From an uncultured Pelagibacteraceae bacterium (GTDB taxonomy: Bacteria; Pseudomonadota; Alphaproteobacteria; Pelagibacterales; Pelagibacteraceae), in contig CACIPT010000005.1 of assembly GCA_902588595.1 (NCBI GenBank), positions 1 through 55,184 on the forward strand: DNA of 55,184 nucleotides, given 5' to 3'. Shown piece by piece: positions 8,616 through 16,879 of the stretch; within the stretch, counting starts at the first letter, position 1; each line of letters opens with the position of its first letter. The notes below the pieces were generated by a model. It saw only the letters and a program-made list of their open reading frames with translations. It ran no database searches and was not told the origin of the DNA. The position numbers were made by a program, and so were the translations under genes.

Positions 8616-9245
8616 ATGGCTGACAAAGACGTAAGCAAAAAGGTTCCTATTTATAAGTTAAAAACCACAGAAGAAATCATGAAATATTATGATGAGTGGG
8701 GAAAAAACAATAAGTACGATAAAGATATGGTTGAATGGGATTATACTGGCCCTAAAGAAACAGTAGAAGCATTTAAAAAGTACGCAAATAATAAAGAAAT
8801 AAAAATATATGATGCCGGATGTGGAACTGGACTAGTTGGTGTTGAGTTAAAAAATAGTGGCTACACTAATTTTGATGGAGTTGATTTATCTCAAAAATTA
8901 TTAGATCTAGTCCCTAAAGGCCTCTACAAAAATCTTTCAAAGGCTGATCTAAATAAATCACTAAATATCAAAGATAATGAATATGATGCAGTTTTGTGTG
9001 TTGGAACTTTTACTTTTGGACATGTTAAACCCCTAGCTCTAGATGAATTTATTAGAATTACAAAAAACAAAGGGTTATTATGTTTTACAATTAATGAAGG
9101 TATTTACGAAGAATATGGTTTTGATAAAAAAATTGAGGAATTAACGGAAAGTAATTTATGGAAAAAGAAAGAATTTTTCAAATCAAATTATATATCAAGC
9201 AAAAACGTAAATGCATGGTTGGGACTTTACGAAGTTATTAAATAA
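8616..9245 (+). CDS. Class I SAM-dependent methyltransferase
   Basis: The product is about 209 residues with the Rossmann motif I IYDAGCGTGLVG near residue 65, an acidic motif II (GVDLS) and a later YDAVLCVGTF strand, typical of class I methyltransferases. I prefer ATG 8616; a TTG five codons upstream (8601) is also in frame, and neither has a clear Shine-Dalgarno. It opens the plus-strand catabolic cluster, diverging from bhmT, and its stop overlaps the Rieske gene by one base (TAATG). The substrate is unknown; a small-molecule N-, O- or S-methyl transfer is plausible. Confidence 0.75.
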   Translation: MADKDVSKKVPIYKLKTTEEIMKYYDEWGKNNKYDKDMVEWDYTGPKETVEAFKKYANNKEIKIYDAGCGTGLVGVELKNSGYTNFDGVDLSQKLLDLVPKGLYKNLSKADLNKSLNIKDNEYDAVLCVGTFTFGHVKPLALDEFIRITKNKGLLCFTINEGIYEEYGFDKKIEELTESNLWKKKEFFKSNYISSKNVNAWLGLYEVIK

Positions 9246-10420
9246 TGTCAGAGATTTATAATATTATTGAAAAAAAAAAATTAGATATTGTTGGTAATTC
9301 AATAGAAGAATCTCATGGCTTACCAAACGAGTGTTACACAAGTGAAGTATACACAAAAATAGAGAGAAAAAAATTATTCGAAGATAAATGGGTTGTTGTT
9401 GGAATTGCAAGCGCCATACCAAAAATTGGAGACGCAAAACCTTTTGATTTACTTGGTATTCCACTGATTATTTTAAGAGATAAAAAAAATAAAATAAGAG
9501 TTTTTCATAATGTTTGTAGTCATAGAGGTTACAAACTTATACAAAAAAACTGTAAAATAAAAAATGTAATTAGATGTCCTTATCATTCTTGGTCTTATGA
9601 TACTGAAGGAAAATTAGTTGCAACCCCTCATCTTGGAGGTATGAATAAACATAATTCAGTAAAATTTAATAAATCAAAAAGTAATTTAAAAGAAATTAGA
9701 TCTAGCGTTTGGTTAGACTTAATTTTTGTAAATATAAGTAATAATGAAATTACATTTGATAAATACATAAAACCTTTAAGTGATCGATGGGAAAATTTTT
9801 GGCCAAAAAAAGATAGACAATTAATAGTTCATTCAGATGATTATGGATATTTTAATTTAAATGCAAAGTGCAATTGGAAGTTTGCTATAGAAAATTACTG
9901 TGAGAGCTATCATTTACCTTGGGTTCACCCTGGATTAAATTCTTATTCAAAAATTGAAGATCATTATCATATACAAGGTTTACCAAATCGTTTTGCTGGC
10001 CAAGGAACAACAGTTTATAATCCAAAGTTAAAAGGCAAAGAAAAATTTCCGTGTTTTCCTAATTGGCAAAAAGGTAAAGAACATATTGCTGAATATGTGG
10101 CTTTATTTCCAAATGTAATGTTGGGTATTCATAAAGATCATTTTTATTCTTATTGGTTGGAACCAATTGATCACAAATACACTAAAGAACACATGGAAAT
10201 ATATTATGTTGGTGAAAAAGCAGCTAATTCAAATAAATTTAAATCTTTAAGAAAACAGAATCATAAATTATGGAAAAGTGTTCAGTCCGAAGATGTTGGT
10301 ATAATAGAAGGTATGCAAGAAGGTCGAAATTCACCTTCTTATAATGGTGGAAATTTTTCACCAATTATGGATAATCCCACGCACCATTTTCATAAATGGG
10401 TAGCAACAAATTTGATATAA
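9245..10420 (+). CDS. Rieske non-heme iron oxygenase, alpha subunit
   Basis: The 391-residue protein carries a Rieske [2Fe-2S] motif (C91-x-H93 and C111-x2-H114) and a mononuclear iron site: E220, H223 and H228 in NYCESYHLPWVHPGL, with D350 in QSEDVGIIEG as likely third ligand. This architecture is shared by choline monooxygenase, glycine betaine demethylase (GbcA) and carnitine oxygenase (CntA), so a quaternary-amine substrate is possible, though aromatic-ring enzymes share it too. No reductase partner (GbcB/CntB-like) is evident nearby. It sits between a methyltransferase and a SET protein in a continuous operon. Confidence 0.85.
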   Translation: MSEIYNIIEKKKLDIVGNSIEESHGLPNECYTSEVYTKIERKKLFEDKWVVVGIASAIPKIGDAKPFDLLGIPLIILRDKKNKIRVFHNVCSHRGYKLIQKNCKIKNVIRCPYHSWSYDTEGKLVATPHLGGMNKHNSVKFNKSKSNLKEIRSSVWLDLIFVNISNNEITFDKYIKPLSDRWENFWPKKDRQLIVHSDDYGYFNLNAKCNWKFAIENYCESYHLPWVHPGLNSYSKIEDHYHIQGLPNRFAGQGTTVYNPKLKGKEKFPCFPNWQKGKEHIAEYVALFPNVMLGIHKDHFYSYWLEPIDHKYTKEHMEIYYVGEKAANSNKFKSLRKQNHKLWKSVQSEDVGIIEGMQEGRNSPSYNGGNFSPIMDNPTHHFHKWVATNLI

Positions 10421-10425
10421 AAAAA

Positions 10426-10854
10426 ATGTATAGACCTCTACCAGAATGCCTTACCATAAAAAAATCACCTATTGAAGGTCTTGGTATTTATGCAACTAGA
10501 GAAATTAAAGCAAATACTTTTTTAGGAATTACTCATATCTTAGATGAAAATTTTGAAAACAATTATATTAGAACTCCATTAGGAGGTTTTTATAATCATT
10601 CAAATAATCCAAATATTAAAAGAATGGTTTCAAATTTACTGCCCAAATTTAAATGTTGTGATGGAAAGCAAATTAAGGAAAAAGCAAAAGAATTAGACGT
10701 CAAAAAGTCTAGTAGAGATGATTTATATCCAGAAATTAATGCAAAGTATATGTATGTAGTTACTACTAGAGATATTAAATCAGGTGAAGAAATAACTGCA
10801 AATTATAATTTGTACACCTATCCTAAGACTGGAATAGGAATACAGATGCTTTAA
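10426..10854 (+). CDS. Small SET-domain protein
   Basis: The protein is about 142 residues and almost entirely a SET domain: GLGIYATREIKA near residue 20, GGFYNHSNNPN near 50 (the NHS/N motif that binds SAM), a long insert, and GEEITANYN with the catalytic-type Tyr near 125. SET domains transfer methyl groups to protein lysines. ATG 10426, 5 nt after the Rieske stop, is my preferred start; ATG 10396 would overlap the Rieske gene by 25 nt. A SET protein inside a metabolic operon is unusual. It may methylate a cluster enzyme or act outside the pathway. Confidence 0.7.
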   Translation: MYRPLPECLTIKKSPIEGLGIYATREIKANTFLGITHILDENFENNYIRTPLGGFYNHSNNPNIKRMVSNLLPKFKCCDGKQIKEKAKELDVKKSSRDDLYPEINAKYMYVVTTRDIKSGEEITANYNLYTYPKTGIGIQML

Positions 10855-10858
10855 TTTA

Positions 10859-12094
10859 ATGAAATTCGATAGAAAAATTATTCCAGATACAAAATCAAAA
10901 CAAAATTTCATAACAAAAAAAAGATTAAGAGAAGACGAGATTAATTTTGAGAAACTTAGATCTTATAGATTGGATAGAGTTAAAAAAGAATTAGAAAAAA
11001 ACAATTTAGAAGCATGTATATTATTTGATCCTGTTAATGTCAGATATGCTTTAGACACTACAAATATGAGTGTTTATCATATGCATAATCTTACCAGATA
11101 TTGCTTTGTACCAGTTAATGGACCAGTAATTTTATATGAATATTTTAACTGCGAAGGACTATCTAGCCATTTAAATTTAATAGATGAAATAAGACCAGCA
11201 ATAAGTTGGGATTATTTTAGTAATGGTGACCAAGCAAGTGTACAATTAAAAAAATGGGTTAATGAGATTGAAGATTTATCAAATTCTTATTTTAAAACTA
11301 AAAAAGTAGCAATTGATGTTATTAATGGTCCAGCAGTAACAGCTTTAAACAAAGCAGATATTAAAGTAGTAGATGCAAAATTAATTCTTGAACAAGCAAG
11401 AGTTATAAAATCTTCTGAAGAATTAAAATGCATGAAGGCAGCAGTAGAAGTTGCTGAAATTGGAGTTGCTAAAATGCGTAATGAATTAAAAGCTGGTATG
11501 ACCGAAGATGAACTTTGGTCAATTTTACACAAAACAAATATTGAACATGGTGGTGAATGGATTGAGTGCAGAATACTTTCATCTGGTGAAAGAACAAATC
11601 CATGGATGCAAGAAAGTAGCAATAAAGTTATTCAAAGAGGTGAAATAGTATCTTTTGATACTGATATGGTTGGACCGTATGGATATTGTGCGGATATATC
11701 AAGAGCATTTGTAGAGGGAAATAAATTTAGCAATGATCAAAAAAAATTATACCAAATGGGAGTTGAACATATCGATCACAATTCTCGATTAATTAAACCA
11801 GGAATGTCTTTTAAAGAGTTTACTGAAAAATCTTGGAAACTTCCTGAGGAGTATTATGGAAACAGATATCCATGTATGGTTCATGGAATTGGCCTTTGCG
11901 ATGAGTGGCCACTGATAAAATACCCAACGGATGGAGGTCAAAGAGAAGGTTTTTTTGAAAAAAATATGACTATCACAGTTGAAACCTATATTGGGAAAGT
12001 AGGCGGCAAAGAAGGAATAAAACTTGAACAACAATATTTGGTTGGTAAAAATAACCTTGAACTTATGTCCCATCATCCTTTAGAACATCTATAA
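10859..12094 (+). CDS. dddP: DddP-like M24-family protein (candidate DMSP lyase)
   Basis: The 411-residue protein has a creatinase-type N-domain and an M24 pita-bread domain. From memory it aligns with DddP at length: LFDPVNVRYALDTTNM near 55, GGEWIECRILSSG near 231, NPWMQE near 247 and HGIGLCDEW near 342. Six acid/His metal ligands are present: D267, D269, D279, H342, E375 and E390, with nearly the spacing of the di-metal site in Roseobacter DddP. DddP cleaves DMSP to DMS and acrylate. An AcuI-type acryloyl-CoA reductase is encoded at 31184. Other M24 hydrolases, such as Xaa-Pro peptidases or creatinase, are the alternative; substrate remains unproven. Confidence 0.7.
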   Translation: MKFDRKIIPDTKSKQNFITKKRLREDEINFEKLRSYRLDRVKKELEKNNLEACILFDPVNVRYALDTTNMSVYHMHNLTRYCFVPVNGPVILYEYFNCEGLSSHLNLIDEIRPAISWDYFSNGDQASVQLKKWVNEIEDLSNSYFKTKKVAIDVINGPAVTALNKADIKVVDAKLILEQARVIKSSEELKCMKAAVEVAEIGVAKMRNELKAGMTEDELWSILHKTNIEHGGEWIECRILSSGERTNPWMQESSNKVIQRGEIVSFDTDMVGPYGYCADISRAFVEGNKFSNDQKKLYQMGVEHIDHNSRLIKPGMSFKEFTEKSWKLPEEYYGNRYPCMVHGIGLCDEWPLIKYPTDGGQREGFFEKNMTITVETYIGKVGGKEGIKLEQQYLVGKNNLELMSHHPLEHL

Positions 12095-12501
12095 TGAAAA
12101 TAATTTTAATAATGGGCTTACCTGGAGCAGGCAAAACAACTTTAGCAAATGAGCTAGCTAAACTAATAAAGTCAAAAAGATTAAATGCAGACGAGATTAG
12201 AAAAGCTGCTAATGATTGGGACTTTTCTGAAGAAGGTAGAAAAAGACAATCAAAAAGAATGGCAGAAGTTGCACTTAAAATGAAAAATGAAGACAATAAT
12301 GTAATTGCTGATTTTATTTGTCCAACACCTGAAGCAAGGAGTTTATTTCCAGCAGATTATATCGTCTGGGTTGATACTATAAAAGCAGGAAGATTTGAAG
12401 ACACCAACCAAATGTTTGTAAAACCTGAAAAATTTAATTTTCATGTAACAACTCAAGATGCTAAGATGTGGGCATCTAAAATAGCTGAGGATTTAAAATA
12501 A
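12094..12501 (+). CDS. APS-kinase-like P-loop small-molecule kinase
   Basis: The product is 135 residues with a Walker A motif GLPGAGKTT (8-16), an NADEIRK stretch near 30 and an ADFICPTPEAR stretch near 70. These match the adenylylsulfate kinase / gluconokinase-like P-loop group, but it is shorter than CysC (about 200). The start ATG shares a base with the previous stop, and its own stop overlaps the next start. Being paired with an HxGH nucleotidyltransferase, it may phosphorylate a small substrate for nucleotidyl activation (inference). A true sulfate-assimilation role is doubtful, since cysND/cysH-type genes are absent here. Confidence 0.65.
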   Translation: MKIILIMGLPGAGKTTLANELAKLIKSKRLNADEIRKAANDWDFSEEGRKRQSKRMAEVALKMKNEDNNVIADFICPTPEARSLFPADYIVWVDTIKAGRFEDTNQMFVKPEKFNFHVTTQDAKMWASKIAEDLK

Positions 12502-12875
12502 TGTCTTATAAATGGGATAATAAAAAACCAACAGCTCAAATGCTAGGTAGATGGCAACCATTTCATGATGGTCATTATGCTTTATTTGAAGAAATAATTA
12601 AAAAAACTGGACAAGTTTGTATTCAGATAAGAGATGTTCAAGGAGTAGATGATAATCCTTTTGATTTTGAAACAGTAAAGAAAAAAATAGAAGAAAGATT
12701 AAATCCAAAATACGAAGGCAGATTTAAAATTATTCTTGTTCCAAATATAACTAACATTTGTTACGGAAGAGGGGTTGGTTATAAAATAGAAGAGATAGTT
12801 ATGCCTGAAGAAATACAAAAAATTTCAGCAACAAAAATTAGAGCAAAAATGCGAGAGGATGGAGATTTGAAGTGA
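12501..12875 (+). CDS. HxGH nucleotidyltransferase-like protein
   Basis: This is a 124-residue minimal nucleotidyltransferase-superfamily protein. It has GRWQPFHDGH with H22-x2-H25 for NTP binding and a C-terminal ISATKIRAKM motif (108-117), the equivalent of ISST(x)IR. Such enzymes transfer AMP or CMP to a phosphate or sulfate group (NadM, TagD, PPAT and ATP sulfurylase are relatives). It overlaps the kinase by one base and the next oxygenase by 4 nt (GTGA), so the three are probably co-translated. The substrate is unknown. Confidence 0.7.
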   Translation: MSYKWDNKKPTAQMLGRWQPFHDGHYALFEEIIKKTGQVCIQIRDVQGVDDNPFDFETVKKKIEERLNPKYEGRFKIILVPNITNICYGRGVGYKIEEIVMPEEIQKISATKIRAKMREDGDLK

Positions 12876-13723
12876 ACGAAAGACTTAAGTCGATAGTAGA
12901 TTTAAAAAAATATCCAATTTACGACTTAAACTCTCCATCAATTAAAAATTTAATAAATAAATGTAAAGAAGAGTTAGATCAATTTAGTTGCTCTACAATT
13001 CCTAATTTTATTTTACCAAAATCATTAGAGATAATGAATTTAGAATTAGAAAAACAACTAGATGAAGTTTATATGTCTAAAGAAAGTATAAATCCTTATT
13101 TATATGCTGAAGATGATCCAAAGTTAGCAAAAGATCACCCAAAAAGAACTTTCATGAATAGATATAATGGATATTTAAATTCAGATTGTTTTCCAAAGAA
13201 TTCTGAAATGAAATATCTTTATGAAACAGATGAACTTTTAAAGTTTGTGTCAGCATGCTTAGGAGTTTCTCCAATTTATAGATGGGCAGATCCTTTGGCA
13301 TGTCATGCTTATAATGTTATGGAGCCAGAAGGTATACTTCCTTGGCATTTTGATAGCTGTGAATTCACTTTAAGTTTAATGATTCAAAAACCTGAAAAAG
13401 GCGGAGTATTTGAATATTGTCCAAATATAAGAGAGCCTGGTAATGAAAATTTTGATGAAGTTAAAAAAGTTTTAAATGGTGACAGAGCAAGAGTTAAACA
13501 ATTAAAATTAGAACCAGGCGATCTACAAATATTTAAAGGCAGATTTACTTTACACAGAGTAACAAAAATAGAAGGTCAAAAATCAAGATATATGTGTATA
13601 CCAGCCTATGTCTTAGACCCTTGGAGAGTAAACACTCCAGAGCATTCAAAAGCAATTTATGGCAAAGTATTACCAATTCATTTAGAAAGAAACAAAGCTA
13701 GAGCTGATGGCCTAGCTGACTAA
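12872..13723 (+). CDS. Fe(II)/2-oxoglutarate oxygenase, BesD/HalD-like, copy 1
   Basis: The 283-residue protein shows the facial triad H159-x-D161 (PWHFD) and H228 (LHRVT), with R239 placed to hold 2-oxoglutarate. The surrounding pattern (GGVFEY, NENFDEV, PGDLQIFKGR) resembles the family that contains the amino-acid halogenase BesD. Halogenases there have Gly in place of the Asp; here Asp is present, so hydroxylation is expected. Translation starts at GTG 12872, overlapping the upstream stop by 4 nt. A paralogue lies 227 nt downstream. The substrate is unknown; a free amino acid or small amine is plausible. Confidence 0.78.
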   Translation: MNERLKSIVDLKKYPIYDLNSPSIKNLINKCKEELDQFSCSTIPNFILPKSLEIMNLELEKQLDEVYMSKESINPYLYAEDDPKLAKDHPKRTFMNRYNGYLNSDCFPKNSEMKYLYETDELLKFVSACLGVSPIYRWADPLACHAYNVMEPEGILPWHFDSCEFTLSLMIQKPEKGGVFEYCPNIREPGNENFDEVKKVLNGDRARVKQLKLEPGDLQIFKGRFTLHRVTKIEGQKSRYMCIPAYVLDPWRVNTPEHSKAIYGKVLPIHLERNKARADGLAD

Positions 13724-13950
13724 ATTTATTGCTGACTATTCTCAAAACTGTTATTATACGTCATGAATTTGAATCTGGTATCGCACCACAATAGACTTAC
13801 AAGAGTTGGTTTTGGAGAGAAAATTACTAAAAAAATGTCAAATTTATTATTGAAAAAAATTGATTGCAAAAATCATATTAAGTCAATTACTCCCTCGACA
13901 TCTATTTAATTAAACAAATTAATTATTCTAACAATTAAGAAAGGATAAAT

Positions 13951-14796
13951 GTGCTTGATATAAAAGAGATAATAAATTTAGAACAGTACCCAATAAATGA
14001 TAGTGGGTCCTTAAGTTATAAAGATTTAATTAATTATACTAGAAAACAACTTAATGAAGATGGTTGTTGTGTTCTTTCTAATTTTATTAGACCTGATTCA
14101 ATTAAAAGGATGAAGTATGAAGTAGATAGAAACCTAAGAAAAATTTATTTTACATCTGATAAACATAATCCTTATTTTACAAAAGAAGACAAAACTCTTA
14201 ATGAAAATCATCCAAAAAGAATATTTACTGTTAGGCAAAGTGGATATTTAAATTCAGATGATTTAGAAAAAGATTCTGATCTAAATAAATTTTATGATTT
14301 AGAAGAGATGTTAAAATTTGTATCAGATAGTCTTGAAGTTTTCCCTCTTTACAAGTGGGCAGATCCTTTGGGAAAAAATCCATATAGCGTTATGCATACA
14401 GACCATTATTTTCCTTGGCACTTTGATGGAAATGATTTTACCTTAAGTGTTTTAATTCAAAAGGCGGAAAAAGGAGGACTTTTTGAATATGTGCCAGATA
14501 TAAGAAGTAAAGATAATGAAAACTTTGATGAAGTTGCCAAAGTTTTAAAAGATGATCGAACAAGAGTTAAATCTCTAGATTTAAAGCCAGGAGATTTACA
14601 GATTTTTAAAGGAAGGTTTTCAATGCATAGAGTTACAAAGATAGAAGGAAAAACTTCAAGATACATTGCTTTACCTTGTTATGTAAAAGATCCTTTAAAA
14701 ATTAATAAACCTGAACATTCTAAACAAGTTTACGGAAAAGCCTTGCCAATTCATTTTAAAAGAGAGAATATTCAAGGAGACGGATTAACAGACTGA
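13951..14796 (+). CDS. Fe(II)/2-oxoglutarate oxygenase, BesD/HalD-like, copy 2
   Basis: This 281-residue paralogue of the gene at 12872 appears about half identical by eye. The triad H157-x-D159 and H226 and the 2OG arginine R237 are kept, so it should be an active oxygenase. It begins at GTG 13951 with an AAGGA ribosome site a few bases upstream. Its stop TGA overlaps the ATG of the aldolase by one base. Copies diverge most near residues 1-40, 65-120 and around 140-160 near the HxD motif, which suggests different substrates or successive oxidations rather than a recent duplication. Confidence 0.78.
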   Translation: MLDIKEIINLEQYPINDSGSLSYKDLINYTRKQLNEDGCCVLSNFIRPDSIKRMKYEVDRNLRKIYFTSDKHNPYFTKEDKTLNENHPKRIFTVRQSGYLNSDDLEKDSDLNKFYDLEEMLKFVSDSLEVFPLYKWADPLGKNPYSVMHTDHYFPWHFDGNDFTLSVLIQKAEKGGLFEYVPDIRSKDNENFDEVAKVLKDDRTRVKSLDLKPGDLQIFKGRFSMHRVTKIEGKTSRYIALPCYVKDPLKINKPEHSKQVYGKALPIHFKRENIQGDGLTD

Positions 14797-15527
14797 TGAA
14801 AAAAAATATTAATGAAGCTGAGTGGAAAGTACGAGTAGATCTTGCTGCAATGTTTAGATTGACTCACATGATGGGTTGGGATGATACAGTTTGGAATCAC
14901 ATAACGGCAAGGACTCCAGGTACAGATCATACTTTTTTTATGCATCAATTTGGACTTTTGTACGAAGAAGTTAAAGCATCAAATCTAATCAAAGTTGATG
15001 AACATGGAAAAGTTTTGGAAGGTCCAGAAGACGTTAATACAGCAGGTTTTATAATTCATAGTGCAGTACATTTAAACCATCCAAAAAATAAATTTGTTTT
15101 TCATGCTCATCCTCCAAAAGCATTAGCTGCTACAGCTTTAAAAGATGGGATACCTTATATTGTGCAAGATTCATCCATGCTTTATGGAAAAGTTGGTTAC
15201 CATAATTGGGAAGGTTTATCAGTAGATAAAGATGAAAGATTTAGAATTGCAGAAAATCTTGGAGAAAATAAAGTTTTAATTATGAGAAATCATGGGCTAT
15301 TAACAGTTGGAGAAACTGCAGGAGAGTCTTTCATGAATATGTATTATGCTGTAAGAATGTGCGAAGTTGCAGTACAAGCCCAAGGTTCAGGATTAAAATT
15401 AGAAACAGCAGCAAAATCTTTGTGGGAAAAATCACAAAAACAATACGATGCATTTTCACCAGGCCCCAATGAATGGCCAGCATTATTAAGAAAATGTGAT
15501 GCAGTAGATCCAAGTTATAAAGAATAG
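14796..15527 (+). CDS. Class II aldolase/adducin-family protein
   Basis: The 243-residue protein has the zinc ligands of the AraD/FucA fold: H103 and H105 in HAHPP and H166 in RNHGLL. Class II aldolases cleave or epimerise sugar phosphates or hydroxy-acids through a metal enediolate. Some members instead decarboxylate or have unknown roles. It lacks an evident phosphate-binding signature that would name a substrate. It lies between the second oxygenase and a hydroxyacyl-type dehydrogenase, consistent with breaking a C-C bond next to a newly made hydroxyl group (inference). Confidence 0.75.
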   Translation: MKKNINEAEWKVRVDLAAMFRLTHMMGWDDTVWNHITARTPGTDHTFFMHQFGLLYEEVKASNLIKVDEHGKVLEGPEDVNTAGFIIHSAVHLNHPKNKFVFHAHPPKALAATALKDGIPYIVQDSSMLYGKVGYHNWEGLSVDKDERFRIAENLGENKVLIMRNHGLLTVGETAGESFMNMYYAVRMCEVAVQAQGSGLKLETAAKSLWEKSQKQYDAFSPGPNEWPALLRKCDAVDPSYKE

Positions 15528-15528
15528 A

Positions 15529-16476
15529 ATGACAAGTAATATTAAAAATGTTGCTGTCATAGGTACCGGGGTTATAGGATCAGGTTGGATTATTAGGTGT
15601 TTAGCACACAATAAAAAAGTTGTTGCCTTTGACAAGGATCTAAAATTAAAGAAAAGATTAGTTGCTGAGATAAAACGTACTTGGCCATATGTAAAAAAAT
15701 TATTTAATAAAAAAAAACTAAATCTTAAAAATTTTACATACGTTACTTCTATAGAAGAAGTTTTAAAGAAAGCTGAATTCATTCAAGAATGTGCAACAGA
15801 AAGCTATAGAATAAAAACTAAGTTAATGAGCATTATCGGCAAATACGCAAAACCAAACGCTATTATTTCATCAAGCTCATCTGGTTTACTTCCAACGAGA
15901 ATATATTCAAAATGTAAAAATCCAGCGCGTACAATGATTGGCCATCCTTTTAATCCTGTTTATATGTGTCCTGGTGTTGAAATTGTTCCAGGAAAAAAAA
16001 CAAAAAAGAAATTTTTAAATAAAGCTAATAAATTTTATAAATCAATATCAATGAACCCAATAATGGTTAAAAAAGAATTACCTGGGTATTTAGCAGATAG
16101 ACTTCAAGAAGCTTTGTGGAGAGAAGCATTACACATTGTAAATGAAGGCTATGCATCTACTAAAGATTTAGATAGATCAATTGAAGATGGACCTGGTTTA
16201 AGGTGGTCATTGATGGGAATATTTTTAACTTATCATTTAGCTGGAGGTAAGGCTGGCATGAAACATATGTTAGAACAATTTGGACCTGCTTTAAAATTGC
16301 CATGGACTAAATTAAAAGCTCCAAAATTAACTAAAAAATTATCATCCAGAGTTATTGCAGGAACTAGGCAACAAGCTAAAGGAAAATCTGTAGCGATGAT
16401 ATCAAATATTAGAGACGAATATTTAGTCAATCTTCAAAAGCTAAGAAAAAAATACGAAAATAAAATTAGAAAATGA
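15529..16476 (+). CDS. 3-hydroxyacyl-CoA dehydrogenase-family NAD oxidoreductase
   Basis: The 315-residue protein has an N-terminal Rossmann fold with GTGVIGSGW (12-20), an SSSSG stretch near 115 and GHPFNPVY (138-145) containing the catalytic His. The length and GHPFNPVY pattern fit the group containing L-carnitine 3-dehydrogenase, L-gulonate dehydrogenase and lambda-crystallin, rather than the longer fatty-acid FadB type. It would oxidise a 3-hydroxy group to a ketone with NAD. Carnitine is one candidate given the CntA-like Rieske protein upstream, but nothing in the sequence proves it. Confidence 0.75.
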   Translation: MTSNIKNVAVIGTGVIGSGWIIRCLAHNKKVVAFDKDLKLKKRLVAEIKRTWPYVKKLFNKKKLNLKNFTYVTSIEEVLKKAEFIQECATESYRIKTKLMSIIGKYAKPNAIISSSSSGLLPTRIYSKCKNPARTMIGHPFNPVYMCPGVEIVPGKKTKKKFLNKANKFYKSISMNPIMVKKELPGYLADRLQEALWREALHIVNEGYASTKDLDRSIEDGPGLRWSLMGIFLTYHLAGGKAGMKHMLEQFGPALKLPWTKLKAPKLTKKLSSRVIAGTRQQAKGKSVAMISNIRDEYLVNLQKLRKKYENKIRK

Positions 16477-16877
16477 AAAAACTTTCCCTTACAGCAAGTT
16501 GTCTTTGCGGGAGTATAAAAATAAAAACCAAAGGTTATCATAGAAATGTTTCAAACTGCCATTGCATTCAATGTCGTAAAACGCATGGAATTTATGGAGC
16601 ATATTCAAATGTAAAAGACAAAGATATTAAGTTTATCAATAAAAAAAATCTTGGATGGTTTAAATCTTCAAAGAATGCAAAAAGAGGTTTTTGTAAAAAA
16701 TGTGGAGCTAGTATTTTTTTTAAGATAAAAAATAGCGATAATATTTCAATAGCCGCTGGTATGTTTGATAAACCTACTAAACTTAAAACTATGAGGAATA
16801 TATTTGTCGGTACTAAATCAGATTTTTATAAAATTACTGACAAACTTCCAAAATTTAATAAGTACCCAAAAAATTAG
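16473..16877 (+). CDS. GFA/CENP-V-domain zinc protein
   Basis: The 134-residue protein has the seven-cysteine pattern of the GFA fold: C10-x-C12, C29-x-C31-x2-C34 and C74-x2-C77. The founding family member (Gfa) was linked to glutathione-formaldehyde chemistry, but most relatives are uncharacterised. Formaldehyde could be produced by oxygenases in this cluster, so a detoxifying role is possible. The start ATG overlaps the previous stop by 4 nt. Confidence 0.8.
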   Translation: MKKLSLTASCLCGSIKIKTKGYHRNVSNCHCIQCRKTHGIYGAYSNVKDKDIKFINKKNLGWFKSSKNAKRGFCKKCGASIFFKIKNSDNISIAAGMFDKPTKLKTMRNIFVGTKSDFYKITDKLPKFNKYPKN

Positions 16878-16879
16878 AC

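Noticed and set aside
12094-12875. Assimilatory sulfate activation (cysC plus sat) as the role of the kinase and nucleotidyltransferase
   Set aside because: Both proteins are much shorter than CysC and Sat, no cysH, cysI or cysDN genes are near, and SAR11 is known to need reduced sulfur.
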